From Favolaschia claudopus (taxonomy: Eukaryota > Basidiomycota > Agaricomycetes > Agaricales > Mycenaceae), in NCBI GenBank assembly GCA_037176885.1, contig JAWWNJ010000096.1:1-64000 (forward strand): a stretch of 64,000 nt of DNA. Direction: 5' to 3'. This document shows, one piece after another, positions 1 through 12,395 of the stretch. Each line of letters opens with the position of its first letter. The stretch's first letter is position 1. The position numbers were made by a program, and so were the translations under genes. A model generated the notes under the pieces. The model ran no database searches and was not told the origin of the DNA. It saw nothing but the letters and a program-made list of their open reading frames with translations.

Positions 1-251
1 CCTGCAATTTGTTAAGTCCTCGCAAACGCCCGCTAGAAATATATGGCGGCTTTCTACATTTGTTGGGGTCTGCAGCAACGTCTTCTGAGCCCGCAGTCCT
101 TTATCGTTTTTCCGGTCTTCGCTAATTTCTACGAAATGTCGGCAACGTCGACCAGCGATACCAGCGTGAACGAGACGCGCCTCAGCCGAACCTTCGAAAT
201 TTACGAGCCGTGAGTCGACAGGTCGCTAGTCATGTAGTTGAGGTATAATTA

Positions 252-1330
252 ATGCTGTCGAAGTGCCACTCGACACTGTCGCCCGCATTTTTCTGCTGGC
301 CCTTCGCCCCGTGCGGACACAGGAGCAAGTATACGATAACGAGCTTCTTCGAGACCGTCTTCGGACGCACCTGCATCCTCTTCATGGGGGTTGTGGACAG
401 TTTGCCCGTCATGTGGTCCTTCATCATGCTCGTGACTGCCAACTCCAGCCGCCCTTCTCCTCTAGACACATCCGATCTCTGTGCCTTTGTCAGCCAGCAC
501 CTTCAGAAATCTGCCATGTGTCGCCTTCATATAGCGTTGACTTGAATGTCCTCCCTGGCCGACGAGACGAGGCCGGGCGCGTCTGGGATGCGCTACTTCC
601 ATCCGTCAAGCGATGGAGGACACTCTTCTCAGGGCCGACGGTTACTGCAATTCGGCAGGTCTCTGTGTGCAGGAGCTCCTTGGTCCGTACATCATGGAAG
701 ACGCCCTCGACTTGAGGATCGTGGACATCGCGACGACGAAAAACGTCTCCTGTTGGAAGCGGCACCAGCGGCTAAAGTTGGCTTCAGTCGACTTGCACGT
801 CGTTAGGTGCACTGTTCCTGTCGACGTCGCCTTCCCTCCTTCTTCGAACCTTCAGTATATGCACATAGCTAGCGATCGCGACCAACAACGCGTTAATTGG
901 TCGGCGTTCTTCTCCGCTTGCACGAACCTCGTGCATCTCAAGTGGGACAGGAGGTGCGCCCTTGCGCCGTCGCCGGTCGTTACGTTGCCGTCCCTTCTTC
1001 GTCTGACGCTGTGGGACCTGCGGTTCCTGCCTCCTATATTCGCCCCGCGTCTTACTGAATTGGAAGTGTTCGACTATTCTATGCCTAATCACCGTGTCTT
1101 TGTTCGTCGACTTGGTGGGCTTTCGCCGCCAGTTTGACTTCCCTGAAGCTGCGCAACAACCCTGTAAAAACTCTCGTGCTCCTCGACATCCTGAAGAAAA
1201 CTCCGTATCTGGAGCACATCCTAATGTCCAGACACGGAGCCTCGGGCGCCTGTCTTCCAGTTCTTGGCCAGAAAGATCATTTACCAGTACAGGATGAACA
1301 CCATGCGCAGGCTGACTGCTGCTGCGGTTC
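252..1330 (+). pseudogene. F-box/LRR-type protein, degenerate
   Basis: Pieces of one protein appear in successive frames. An N-terminal part (252-545) contains the segment VVDSLPVMWSFIML, typical of the region after an F-box, where a hydrophobic helix meets 'P-x-LWS'. An LRR-like middle (613-1137) has spaced Leu/Pro motifs such as LPSLLRLTLWDL. A further LRR piece (1134 onward) has TSLKLRNN and PYLEHILM. The N-terminal part matches the minus-strand copy at 7115-7879 (VVDQVPALWSFIFL), so the two are paralogues. At least two frame changes and a stop near 545 separate the parts, and I find no set of introns that repairs them all. F-box proteins recruit substrates to SCF ubiquitin ligases; this copy is probably dead. 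The F-box core itself is not clear. Confidence 0.55.
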
Positions 1331-1839
1331 ATTTAACCCACCCAATGGAAGAAAACGAAATTTCGTTTGGACATGCGCTGGGAACTCGAGGACCTTTGTC
1401 CGCCTCGCAAGTGTCGTCTTTTTCAACTGCCTCTGTTTCGAGCCTTTTGCTTTCGGCACGAGCATTGTTATCCCGGACTTTCCTTTTCCTTTGACGAAGC
1501 GGGAAGTTGCTGCAGTCTACTCGCGAGACGAGGTTACTTCCTACACTGGTTTCAAAGTTCCTGTCTTGAAAGTCTGGGGTACCAGAACGTATACAGTTCG
1601 GGAAGACACCGAAGGGCAATTTGACTATGGTAGTTCTGCTGGATTTGGAGTGGGAGAAAAGCGGACATCGTGGCGTCGTTTGGATTTTGTTATGGTCGTA
1701 CTCGATACAGAGTGCTGTGCAACGAGTCTAGATGATGCTGTTGACTTTTGCTTCGTTCTATCAAGGTCGCCTTTGCTTGTTGCCGCCAAGAACTGTTTCT
1801 TTCGCTGGTGTGCGTCTGCCTGTAGTTGACCGTTGTGCC

Positions 1840-2419
1840 GTATTGAAAACTTGGCTTCCCATCGTCGATATACCTTGTAAATCGTTCAGACTAGCATTAT
1901 AATCGAGAATTATGATTGACATTCAGAGACACGTTCTACTTGCATGCAAAACGTAGTGCGAAGTGCTTTGGACTGACATAGTTGTCCTCGTCGCAGGCTC
2001 GGACAAATCGTAAATACGCAGGTAGTAGAGTCGCACTCCATATCAGTTTGACGCATTATTCTCCGTCCACGACTCAGTTCCAGTTTCAGACATTGCTTAG
2101 CATTGTGGGCATATAGCGTGTGGCGGGAACAAGTCGTAACCGATAGCGCGAGTTCACGATGTAACAAAGAGGAGCTGCGCCTGTGTGTAGAATTTGGCGA
2201 CGAACGTGCAATACACAATCGAGTATCTGGGTACGCGAGATTCGCGTTAGCTTGAGACAAGGTAGCAGCAAACCGACAACACATGGAATAGACTAAGTGC
2301 TCGAAGATGTTTAGTGGAGTCGCGGCCCGTAACTTTGAATTTCGTATTCGAACGTTGACAGCAAAGTTTGGAGTCAATCTCGCGGTGGCCTGTCTCTGGA
2401 CGGTCTATAGCACACCCCT
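1840..2419. other. No gene recognised
   Basis: There is no convincing coding signal here. The longest open stretch (1910-2377, minus) has no recognisable motif and lies between two opposed F-box/LRR remnants. It is probably decayed intergenic DNA. Confidence 0.5.
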
Positions 2420-3826
2420 TTATAATACCATCCTCGGTGAGAACATCGATCTTGCACCATCGGCGTCGAGTGTGAGGATGACGAGAGTGATAGCGCTGGG
2501 TTTTGCGTCCGGGTGGAAGGGATCGAAGTCCTGATTATACAAACGCGTCATCTGGGGGTCCATCCCATTCGCCAAGATCAGCTCCGCTTGTGCATCTTCC
2601 CAAACTTGACGTCCCCCAGGAAACTTTCGGACTCTCAACCTCTCCGCTCTTGGTTCGAACTTCACGGTGTTCAATTCCACTTTGAACGCCACACGACACA
2701 GCGCTTCGTATCGCTTTCTGGCAGTCACCGCCCAGGAGTTCAGCGGTGGGCCGTGCGCGAACTGCACCGACTCGAATTTTCGACGATCATACTTGAGGTA
2801 TTGGTTCTGTGCGCGCGTGGCGATTGCGCCGTATAGAGTCGTGCGGGTTCGGTCGTAGAGACGGTCAGGGTTACCAAGTTTGCGCAATGTGCGAAAGATC
2901 TCGTCTATATCCATTTTTCGCGTAGGGTTTGACAACATGTCGAGATGTTCCAAGTGCGCGGGATTGGTCCCCAACGAGACATTTGAATTGGTATGCAGTG
3001 AACGGATTCTCTTCGTCCGTGACATTCAGGGTGATCAAGTGCAGCGCCAGAATGGGAGGTGGAAAGTTCCACGCTTTGCGTCCGAAAGACGCGTAACGAG
3101 GGGACTGACACCGTCCTTGTCGCCCGAACGGGGCCGTCTCTTTGCCACACCAGCTCTTCCAGACTGGTGCAACTGTCAAAGAAATGGCACACATTGTATC
3201 ATCTGCTTTTGTGCGCACGTCCAATAACTTGAGATTGATGGAGGTCCAAGAAATGATCCTGGCCGGGACTTCTATTGCGATGGTGCTCAGCTGTGCTGTT
3301 ACTGGAAGGGAAACGACATTGTGAGGGCCACGGCAGTTAGCGTACTCCCCTTCATTCTTGACTGCAGCGAAGTTTTGCAGGCGCGAAGCATCAAGTAACA
3401 TTCCGCCCTGTATCATGGAATGCAGGCACCGCTCGTCTGCTCGGCATACGCTGTTAGCGGAGACGAGAACGTTGCCCCACATGCTGTTATTCCTGATCAG
3501 CTCTGTCCACAACCTTTCGTTTAGCGAGGTCGGAGTTCCGTTGCATTTCAAGCCGAAGAAATCATTGAGCGGATCGGCCTTGTCCCACAGAACTTCACGT
3601 GGTCAGCGACGACGGCCTCGTGGACCGGAATTTTCGATTTGCGTCGACCAGAGGGGTCAGCTCTGTCGAGATACAAGGCAGTCCAAAATACTGCGTTGTC
3701 AGCGATCTTGTATCTCAAACTTTGGCAAACTTGGTACAAGCGGTGTCTTCGTAGGTCGTAGTCGTATAGTTCTTGCCTTGTTTGCAGACTAGCAGGGGAG
3801 GATCCCCCTTGGAATATCAATGTCAA
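2420..3826 (-). pseudogene. F-box/LRR-type protein, degenerate
   Basis: Reading leftward on the minus strand, the N-terminal piece (3826-3548) has the F-box-like helix RRHRLYQVCQSLRYKIADNA followed by VFWTALYLDRAD, the usual 'W-x-x-(I/L)-x-(L/F)' strand after an F-box. An LRR middle (3192-2905) has CTSLEELVW and VPSLRVFRT. The C-terminal part (3025-2420) contains LEHLDMLSN and a long basic tail. The three pieces lie in different frames. Some joins could be short introns, but the middle needs at least one indel. The order of parts matches the other F-box/LRR copies in the first 14 kb. Function would be SCF substrate recognition if expressed. Confidence 0.5.
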
Positions 3827-4407
3827 AATCTCTACGGGGACTTGAAGTTTCGCCCGTCAGAATATACTAAACCCGTCTCATTTACTCCCTTTTAAACTTA
3901 CCGAGTGTCAATCATAGTTCGATAGTTACTCTCAGCAAGCAGGAAACAGCATATTAAGGGTAGCGAAAGGTTGAAGACAGCGAATGGAGGGTGAATTGGT
4001 CAAGTTCAAGCGAAGTTGTAGATTTTGCTGTGGCTATATCGATAACGATGGGATCACGATGACATCATCTGGGAAAGATGTCGGGAAAGACCGGATTCGT
4101 AAACGTCTCGTAAGGGTCGCACAGGTGCCGTAAGTGACTTCCAAATGAGGGTCACTGCTAAATGCGCAAGAGATGTACTTAACCGCACCTACCACTGCCT
4201 GCAATTGGCTTTCTCGTTATGTCGCGGTCGGCAACATAACCGAGAGCGTGGTTCCCGACAAGCCGGAGGCAATCGGGGACAGCACTCGTTAAAGTCTGAG
4301 AAACTCCTCATGTACATCTCAATCTCCTCAATGACCGCCGCCCCCGTCAGGCTCACTAGTTTCTGTAAGTGGCGTTGCGATGAACAGGTTCGAGCGCTGA
4401 GACGGCT
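3827..4407. other. No gene recognised
   Basis: The sequence between two gene remnants shows no supported coding region. Short open stretches (for example 4145-4411) carry no motif. The 3' part probably held the promoter of the degenerate gene that begins near 4408. Confidence 0.45.
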
Positions 4408-5810
4408 GTGAAGTGGCCCGCCGATTCAGAAGACCTTCCATGGTCGCGTCAGTTGAAAGTCCTGTCCTCTGAAGTCGACGACGAGCAGAAGCAAGAGGTG
4501 TTATCGAATATGAACACGCAGCGGCTATGCTTCACCTGCCTCGTCTCTCAAAAGCACTTCCGCTGTGTCAGCCACTTTCTGGAGCTGCTGCGGACTTCTG
4601 GGCAACGCGAGAAACCCAGCGCGCGTCTTGTTCCATCTATCGGTAGTTCGGAGTGGCGTGAAACACTTTTTGTTCCCGCAACGATCGACAGTAAGTCTCT
4701 TTCAATTGTCTTTGTTCACCCTCTTTCCCGCAGCAAGCTTAGAGGCCACCCTTAGCTGATGCAGTCGGCTGCCTTCCTCCAGTTCGTTCGACGGAGACGT
4801 GAATGGAGTACCTGAAGGACCCGGCCTTTGGCTGCGGGTCCGCGACGAGTCACTGGCATCTCACTATCCGCGCTATGACTCCCATGTTGATGGATCTCTG
4901 TTGGAGCTTACGGCGACAAAATTACTGGCTCGGTTTAGATTGCGCTTTGACGATGTCCGTCTGCTGCTGACAGCCTCTCAATGCGCTATAGTCGGCTCTT
5001 CTGTACTGCACGTAGCTCACCCCGATCTCAGCGTCGTACGGGAAATCTAGATGTGGTCACTGCATGTGGCCAAGGACCCGCGATAGCAGATTTCTTCATC
5101 TTGGCGGCGTCGTACGCAGTCATAGCAGGACCGGAACAGGACGAGATCGTGCGAGGTGCAGGTCCGAGTGGACGCTCGCGCTGGGCAGCTCGCTTCGAAT
5201 CAACATAATCGAGTCTCTCACAAATAATCCGCTTGATGTCGTTGTTCGCGTTTAATTTTTCGTGCGTTATCAGCGCATGGCAGGCAGATGGAATCTGGTT
5301 GGCCTATCCTGAGATGACCAGGAACGGAATAGTCGTTGCAACGCCCGCGTCCTTTCCTATGCGCGAAGGGTTGTCTGGTCGTGTGGACGTCCTGGTCGGT
5401 TTTCCGCAAATATTGCAGATCTCGGATTTGAGGTCGGTCTGGGCGAGTTTCCTCGCTCTCACGTATGCAGGACAAGACAAAAACTGTCCAGCCACCGTTC
5501 GCTCGTCAGACGACGACGGTTGTCGCTTTTACGCGTTCCCCGAGTGGAAGTTTACTCGCGACGAAGGACCGCCGAGGCCTACTTGCTGGTCGATGAGCGG
5601 CAGGGGCTGCACGGTAGGGATATTGTCGGGAGCATCCGACGTTCCAGTACTTCCCGTTTTCTCTCAAGAAAGTGAGTTGAAGGCCTTTTACGCGCAGAGT
5701 CGGTGAAGTGAACTGGGAACCAGACGATCAGTGGATGAAGGCCGCGCATGAATTACCTGGCTTCTGAGGTCGGACCGATGCCTTTCAATGATCTGCCTGA
5801 CTACATGTAA
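4408..5810 (+). pseudogene. F-box/NTase-like family gene, broken copy
   Basis: This is a paralogue of the gene at 18487-19884, alignable along its whole length. Exon-1-like sequence (4408-4620) carries LPWSRQL and QRLCFTCLVSQKHF, against IPWTRQL and QRLCFTALVSRQHF in the intact copy. The NTase-like core (4799-5230) includes KLLARFRLRFDDVRLLLTA and ADFFILAASY. The C-terminal Cys segment (5233-5700) includes DKNCPATVRSSDDDGC, FPEWKF and CWSMSGRGC. The tail ends DLPDYM followed by TAA at 5808, matching the intact gene's last exon. Damage seen: the start codon position reads GTG, there are shifts near 5045 and 5160, a stop after DVVVRV at about 5253, and a one-base shift in the last exon near 5750. 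The HICG part of the Cys motif is also lost. Confidence 0.8.
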
Positions 5811-6770
5811 GGAGGATTGGCCATCGTTTTTCTTTAGCTGCAGCTGACAACTTTTTGCCATCTTCGTCTAGACCCGTAATCGGGCGGCGGGCTCCGCCAG
5901 TTGACGTCCAGGATCACCGCAAGGGACATTTCTCTAGTTGTCGGACAGTGCTATGTGACATAGTATCAGGCTTTGTACGCAAACGAGGAACCAACATGCA
6001 CGTCCTTTTCGATGCGTAAATTCACCTGGAAATGCGAGAAGTTTTACGTGCCAGAAGTCGTAAGAACCAAGAACGTCACGTATTCGCTGCCTGGTGTCTG
6101 AGTTGGATAAAAAAACGACAATCCAACGTCTATCAAGTGCATGGCGGAAAGCGCCTCTTTTTTTCTGTCTTATCCAATTCCTGTGACGGCCTTTCTTTGA
6201 ACAGCTATGGGCGGATCCGCCACTGCAGAGTGGTTCATGCAACGGCATTGAATATAATTCGTTCTCAAATTTGAACGGAGGTGCAAGGCGACGCATGGAT
6301 GTCGGAAAAAATCGTGCATTCTTGGACAGGGACCTGTTGGTACAGTGGACTCGTGTCTACGTGCCGTGGCACTAAATTCGGAGGAACTCAAACGGACTTG
6401 TTGCAAAGCCTCTTGTATCGCTTACCGTGGTATTCAAAGCCTAACGCTGCCAGAAAGTTCGCTTCCTTCCACTGCAGATCCAGCAAAATCATCAGAGTCG
6501 TGCGTCCCTGCGGTACGTTGGCCAGGCGGTCACCTTCCGTGGCCCAGACTTTTAGCACGCAAACGGCAAAAGGGATTCGACGAGTGACATGCGCATGTGA
6601 GTATGCGTCGATCACGTCCTTTGTCGTCAGAGGGGTAAGGGAAGTGGGTCACAATTACGCAGGTTCCTTTGGAGAATGGCACGAAAAAAGTGCAGTCAGC
6701 ACGGGGGTACGTTCGCTGATGACACAAGCGCTCTAGCACCAGGCACGCGGATGTCTCGTCGCCTGTGTTG
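5811..6770. other. No gene recognised; possible degenerate fragments
   Basis: About 960 bp with open stretches on both strands (6281-6736 plus, 5934-6296 minus) but no motif I recognise. It may contain remains of another family member, but I cannot support a call. Confidence 0.4.
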
Positions 6771-6777
6771 TGCTGTT

Positions 6778-7879
6778 TTAGGTCTCCTTGGATGACGATG
6801 CCCGCCAACCTGCATCTCTGGTTCGTAACATATTGGCTCCGAGCTTCCTGGACAACGCGTGCAAGACCGGGTGCTCGAGGTTCTGAGGCGGACAGCATGA
6901 GTCGTTTGTAGGTGCGGGCATTTTTCGAGGATATCTAGGGAGCGACGCGCTCGTGACAGGGTTGGCGTGCAACACTAAGGATCTCAAGTGGACGGCCGAA
7001 CCGGCAAGAGTGGATATCAGTTGCATGTCTGCGGGCACAGACCTGTCCAGTATTTCCAACGCTGCCAGACGCGGCGCGAATATGGAAGGAAGAAACTCCT
7101 AAGGTCCACAATGTTCAAGCGGTGGAGGGAAGGTAGCGGTATTGTTCTAGAGAAGGCAAGGACGTCTTTTGCGTCCCAGAAGAGTTGACGGAGATTTGCG
7201 CAAGAAGAAAAGAAGGGTGACCAGTCGAAGTCCTGCCGGCCGTTGTGCGTGGCAATGTGGAGATACTGAAGGGAAGTAGAGGGTGTTGTAAAGGCGATAC
7301 GCCGCCGCGATCGGGCAACAAGCTAGTTGCAGACTGTCGGAAGCCAGGACAACAGTTTCGTGTTTTTTCGAGCACGGAAGGTTGGCTTTCTTTGTTATGA
7401 CGAGGATCTTCAAGATCACTGCGCTCGACAGATTGATGTCCCTCCACCAAGGCGTGGACGCATAGACTGTCAAGTCCGCAACGTGCAGGTCCCGTGAGGA
7501 AAAACGTCCTCCATCGCGGAGAAACTGCAAGTAAAGCAGTCCAGATGTAGCGGGATGCGGCTTCCTTGAGCGGCCCAACGGGTACGTCGAAAAATATGTG
7601 CAAAGGTCGTGCACCAGATTTAGAGATGTGTGTGTCAACGGAACTTTTACATGTGTCCAGGGGAAAGGCTCGCTTGTCGTTGGCGGTCTCCAGAAAGATG
7701 AAGGACCAGAGCGCAGGCACCTGGTCCACGACTTCATTGAATGTTGAACAAGTATGTTTCAGGCGGGTGTCGCAGAAGGTCGTTTTCGTATACATTTTCC
7801 TTCGTTGACACGGAGCCGAGGGCCATGGTAAATATCTGGCGCATGGTTTTTCCTGGGACTTCCATGGTGTCAATGGCAC
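6778..7879 (-). pseudogene. F-box/LRR-type protein, degenerate
   Basis: The minus-strand N-terminal part (7879-7400) contains VVDQVPALWSFIFLETAND, then a segment with RYIWTALLAVSPRWRTFFL. This order, a 'PALW' strand and then a 'RW-x-x-F' LRR lead-in, is typical of fungal F-box/LRR proteins. It matches the plus-strand remnant at 252-715. The continuation shifts frame near 7420 (AVILKILVITKKANLP) and again before the LRR piece at 7059-6778 (HLRSLVLHANP). Two or more indels make it a likely pseudogene. No F-box core is seen upstream of 7879, so the 5' end may be missing or in an unrecognised exon. Confidence 0.55.
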
Positions 7880-8361
7880 TTGCGTGCATTACCGTCCTGC
7901 CGACTCACTGCTCAGGAAGTTGGCCATTTCTGTCTGTCAACTGGCTAACGCAAGGGGCAAAAAAAACGAAACAGCCGTGCAGGTCTCTGCAGTGTATTGG
8001 AAGTTACATGAAGTGCAGTAGGAGGCGGCCAGCGAGGACGAATGCAGGAAAAAAACAAGGCGTCGCCGCATTTCAGAGGGTGTTTGGGAGGGTCGCCGAA
8101 TCAGAACTTGATGTCAGAGAGCGAAACAGAAATAGAAGGAGCACTGCCACTTCAGGGAAGGAAGGCCAGGTTTGGTCATCGCCCTTTGGCTTTGCTGTTA
8201 CAGTGCGCTTGCGTCTCCCTGTTTGCCCCGTATACTCTTTGTTTGGGGCTTGGTATCTCCAATAACTGCTGGGAAAATCTGATCTATGTCTTTCCTTTTC
8301 GGTCGCGTCTCTGGTCGTCGCTAATATATGGCGTGCTTTTGGTTCTCCGGCATCTCAATCT

Positions 8362-9691
8362 ATGTCTGCGACGGACACCCTGAGGCTGTTGCATAACACG
8401 CCCGTCTCTCGTTCTTCTCTTCAATACTTGGTCGGTGAGGCGTACTTTCAAAAGCTTCGCGCGCTTCGGCCGTTCGCCAGCGGTACTTTTCTTTCTTTTG
8501 TGCGTCGTATGGTATCTCCTGACAACTCTCATTCGCAGCCGTTCATATAAAGTCCTTACCTGTGGAGGTGTTGACTGTGATCCTCTTGCTAGCACCCGAT
8601 CGGTTCGACGAATGCCCGGAAGCGTGGTGGAAGTCTGTTCTACTGTTGGGATGCGTTTGTTTCCAGCTGGTGGCATATCGTCACGAGCGCCCCCATCCTT
8701 CGCGTCCAGCATAGCTGTCACACATCGCACATCTCCTTCCTCTCTTAGTTCTCGGCTTTCCCAGTCCAAGGCGGCGCCACTTTCTCTCGCGTTTCGGTTT
8801 CACACTTTCGACTCGAGGTCTCGCATGAGGACACGTTCCCGGGCTCTCTCCGCATGATTGACGACTTGTTGGGTCCGGTGATGTGTCGCTGTGTGTGGAT
8901 CAGCATCGCTGCCGACTGCCTTTGAAAACGGATACGATGTGCTGCGGTGTCTCTCGTCCCATGAGAGGTCCTCGGGTCCTCCGCGCATCGGTGGAGATAC
9001 CCAGAGGTTACCGACGCGTCGACGAGTGGGGTGAGCGAGGAGTACCTGGTCCCTTCTGTGCTGTTCGGGGGGCATACCCCTCTCTTAGACAGCATGAGGG
9101 TCTCTCTCAGTATTCTCCCGTTGGGACGAGAGCGTTTACTCCAACCTCACTTCCCTGCATCTCGTCGGATAGACGATCCTGCTCCCCACCGTTGGCGATC
9201 TATTCAGCCTCTTCTCCGCGGCATGCAGCGTAGAGCAGCTGGTCATCAAGGATGTCCCCTGCATGGACTATGATCTTGCTGTCGATCCCTTTCCTGTCAC
9301 CGACACTGTTCTTCCTCGCTTGACTCATTTGTCGTTGGAGGTCAAGGACTACGTCGATTCCTGCGTTTTCGACACTCTCGTCCTCCCGTCTCTGCAGCGC
9401 CTGCACGTCCGCACTGATTTCGAAGAAGGCACCAAAGGCGTCGCTGGGCATTTGGCGAGGGCTGGGACGGCGCCTTCGCTTCCTTACCTTCGAGACTGCT
9501 GTTGCGTTCGGCGGAGACGCTGAAAGATCTCATGAAAAGCTTTTCCTTCTGTGACTAGCGTGGATTGCCGCGGGTCTGATTCAGACTTTGCTCTTCTATT
9601 GCACGCTGCTGCCGTACATTGGCGGGGCCTGTGGCCAGACCTGCAGGAGCTGTGGATGGACAACACTTTTCCTGACGAAATGATTATCTTC
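8362..9691 (+). pseudogene. F-box/LRR-type protein, degenerate
   Basis: Fragments on the plus strand start with MSATDTLRLLHNTPVS at 8362. LRR-like sequence is clear at 9263-9450 (LPRLTHLSLEVKDY, LVLPSLQRLHVRTDF). A last piece near 9630-9691 reads WPDLQELWMDNTFPDEM before a stop. The spacing of 'LPxLxxLxL' units is what one expects of fungal F-box/LRR C-termini. The parts are in different frames and the middle (8550-9260) has no clean open frame, so the copy is probably dead. The start was chosen only as the first Met of the first plausible piece. Confidence 0.5.
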
Positions 9692-10536
9692 CTGTGAGAG
9701 GCTTGACCGGGCTTTCCAGTCCTCGTGCTCGTGTCGTGTCTCCCATATACTCAGATACGAGCGGATATGTCACTGTTCCCGGCTCGTGTTCTCTCGCGTC
9801 TCCTCCAAGACCAAGCAGCAGGAAGTCGTTCGATCAGACGTCTCTACTGACATGCCAATATTCTCTCTGTAGGTTGCTCTTGTATGTCTGTGCCCTTGGC
9901 GTGGCGACTTAAATGGGTACTCCCCAGGTGCTGATTCATGGTAGCGATTGTCAGCTATAGGAGGACAAGACGTTCAGCAGACGAAGAGTACCTGAGGGAA
10001 ATGAGATACGGGTGACGAGAGGAACAGTAACGTGATGGAGGAGAGACGAGGACGTTCAGCTCAGAAGGTTTACACTGCAGTTCAGGGATATTCGAGTGTG
10101 GAGGGTCGGAGCTGAGTGTGGCAGTACGAGACCGTCGTTGTTCGCTGCGCATCAAATACTCCATTCTCGTTTCCCATTTGCAATGCTCGCGTCGAATTTC
10201 TGCTTGTGGGCGACTCCGTGGACGTATTCGCCCAGTGCGAGACCATTATTACGGTCATGAACAATATGGAGACATTTAAGTGATAATGAAAATAAGCCTT
10301 CGTCAGCACTCCACCTATAGCTATTAGATTGAGATATAACTTCTTTGCTCCGAGTTGCGGAGGTCGTTAGCGTCGCCTCAGGAGACGCAGCAACGGAGTC
10401 GCAACAGGACAGCAAACATTAGGAGCCCAGAAGCGGACTCGGAGTCTAGTAACGTTCGTGAAAGTGTTTTGCAGAATATACAGGTACAGGCTAAGAAGGT
10501 ATCGACAGCTATATACGTCGACTTCCCGGCTGGAGT
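9692..10536. other. No gene recognised
   Basis: About 850 bp between convergent F-box/LRR remnants. No open frame here has a recognisable motif. It is probably the 3' flank of both neighbours. Confidence 0.45.
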
Positions 10537-11956
10537 CTACGCGCATGCGAAGGAAGATCGAGGAGCAAAAAAAAATATCGGCCCAGATTTACGGCTAAGA
10601 TGTTCTCGTGTCATTGCAACGATCAGCGCACTACTTTTCGTCGTCCAGGTGCCTCCGTGAACTACGCGTTGGTATTTCTCGACAATGTCCCCGTCCTGCA
10701 TGCAGATGCGCTGCAAGTCGACGTGTCCTTCCACCACGTTGCTCGCGCGTGAAATGACCCCCACCGATGACGATCGGGAAGCCAGAGCGCGGCAAAGTCC
10801 CACCACCAGCTCTTTGTCCAACTGATTGCCAAACTCCATGCGTCGCACGGATCGAAAGACGTCGGGCGAGCTCAGCACCAGAGCACCGATGACGGTCTCT
10901 ACGTGGTCGTCCGAGCCGGTGATATTCAGCCAACGGAGCTCAGGCATTGCCCTGAAGAAGCTGCGCATACAGTGCAAGCAGCCGGAGGTTATAGTGAGTT
11001 CGACCTTCACGGCCTTCGAACCATGGTTGAGGGATTTCGAAACAGTCTCGAAGACTTCGTGGTCCTCGACATGAAGGACAAGGTGGAGTAGCTCCGGTAG
11101 ATCGATTATCCTGAGGAAGTTTGCCTCTGCGGGAGACGAAGAGCGAAAACTGAACGAGGTCAAATGCAGGGAGCACAAGACGTGGGGCGTCGTCGTCATA
11201 CACGGACACGTCGTGTACCAGAAGATGTTTTCAGAGCAGGTGCGGCAGACAGTGCGTCCCGGATTTGGGTGCCAGTGAGGTCAAAGTCCGGGGACACGTC
11301 GCTTAACTGCAACGATGTCAGAGAGGGCGGTAGAATGCCTAGCGCACAACGTTGTGCGACGACATGTTGCACGCGAGTAGACGCGGAGATGAAGATTTGC
11401 GGGAAATGAATGGTGAGGTCGTCCTCTGCAACGAGATGCAATACAGGTACTATTTCTGCGTCGAGTTTCTTGAGCATGCCAAAGAGAAGGTTGGTGCCCA
11501 TAGGAGTGTGCGCGTGGTAGTAGATTTTTTGGCACCGATGCATGCAGGGTGCGAGGATGTTCGAAAGATCCCGCATTGCGACGTAATCTTCCATCGCGTC
11601 CTCTCCGTCGCAACAAGTGCGAAGAACATGGTGAGATCTGTGGTGCCTGAGGCATCGAGCCAGTCTCGAATACAGTCCGGCCGCTTCTTGCTGTGGACCA
11701 AGATTTTGGAAAAAAAGGTCGGGTCTGTGAGGACAACTTCCCTCCAAATGCGACACACGGCTCGGAGACGATGTATGTTATCCATCCAAGACGATGGATC
11801 AGAGTCGAAGCGGCTGGGAACGAAGCCCGCTATTCGATGCAAAACCTCCTTGGGAAGCGAGGGTGACGGGACAGTGCTGCGCTGATTCAGCAAACGCAGT
11901 TTTCGAAAAAGGAACTGACCGTTTAGGGTAGGATCACGAAGACAAGGTCGCTGCAT
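10537..11956 (-). pseudogene. F-box/LRR protein with clear F-box, frameshifted
   Basis: This is the best preserved F-box/LRR copy. The minus-strand N-terminus (11956-11620) contains the F-box SLPKEVLHRIAGFV, then HRLRAVCRIWREVVLTDPTF, the canonical 'LP-x-E-(I/V)-L' and 'VCR-x-W-R-x-V-(V/L)' halves. The downstream part (11636-11196) carries GEDAMEDYVAMRD and LPPSLTSLQLSDVSPDFDL. The C-terminal LRR part (11130-10537) carries LPELLHLVLHVED and MPELRWLNIT. Frame changes lie near 11615, 11215 and 11130. At 11209-11130 a third frame reads VYDDDAPRLVLPAFDLVQFS, exactly the sequence missing between the other parts. Three separate shifts without splice signals argue for a recent pseudogene. If repaired it would be an SCF substrate adaptor. 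Confidence 0.75.
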
Positions 11957-12395
11957 GTGAGTTATGTTCGCCGAACTCCCTTAACCTCGACCGCACGGAT
12001 GGACGTCGCTCCAAGTTGCGAAGGGTCACTGTGTGCAGCAGCGCAGGCCAGTGAAGGCAGAAAGTGGCATATTTGTAGCGGGCGTTTTCAGGGACGCAGT
12101 CGAGCCAAGAAGCTGTTCTGAGAAGATTCCACGCCCCCAAAGGAGAGAAATCACGTCAGAAACGGTACGCTCGCTGCCATATGCTTTACAGAGCCGAAGT
12201 CGAAACCTTATCGAGAGAGAGACAAGTTTTTCTCTTGAAAGTACAAGGCGCCTGCGACTGCATGGGGTTCGAGGCGGAGAAGGGAAGCCTATGAAGGTAG
12301 GCTGTTCATATTCTTGCGGCGATTGAGGGACGTGGTTAGATCAAAACAATCTGATTCGAGTCGCAGAGCTGCAAGCCAAAGGGAGTATATAGAAC
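11957..12395. other. No gene recognised
   Basis: This lies upstream of the minus-strand F-box gene and probably held its promoter. A TATATA-like string at about 12386 is the only feature noticed, and I cannot tie it to a gene. Confidence 0.4.

Noticed and set aside
784..1332. Long minus-strand open frame opposite the first F-box/LRR remnant
   Set aside because: It is the reverse complement of LRR-like coding sequence and has Arg-rich composition without motifs; the plus strand has recognisable LRR units.
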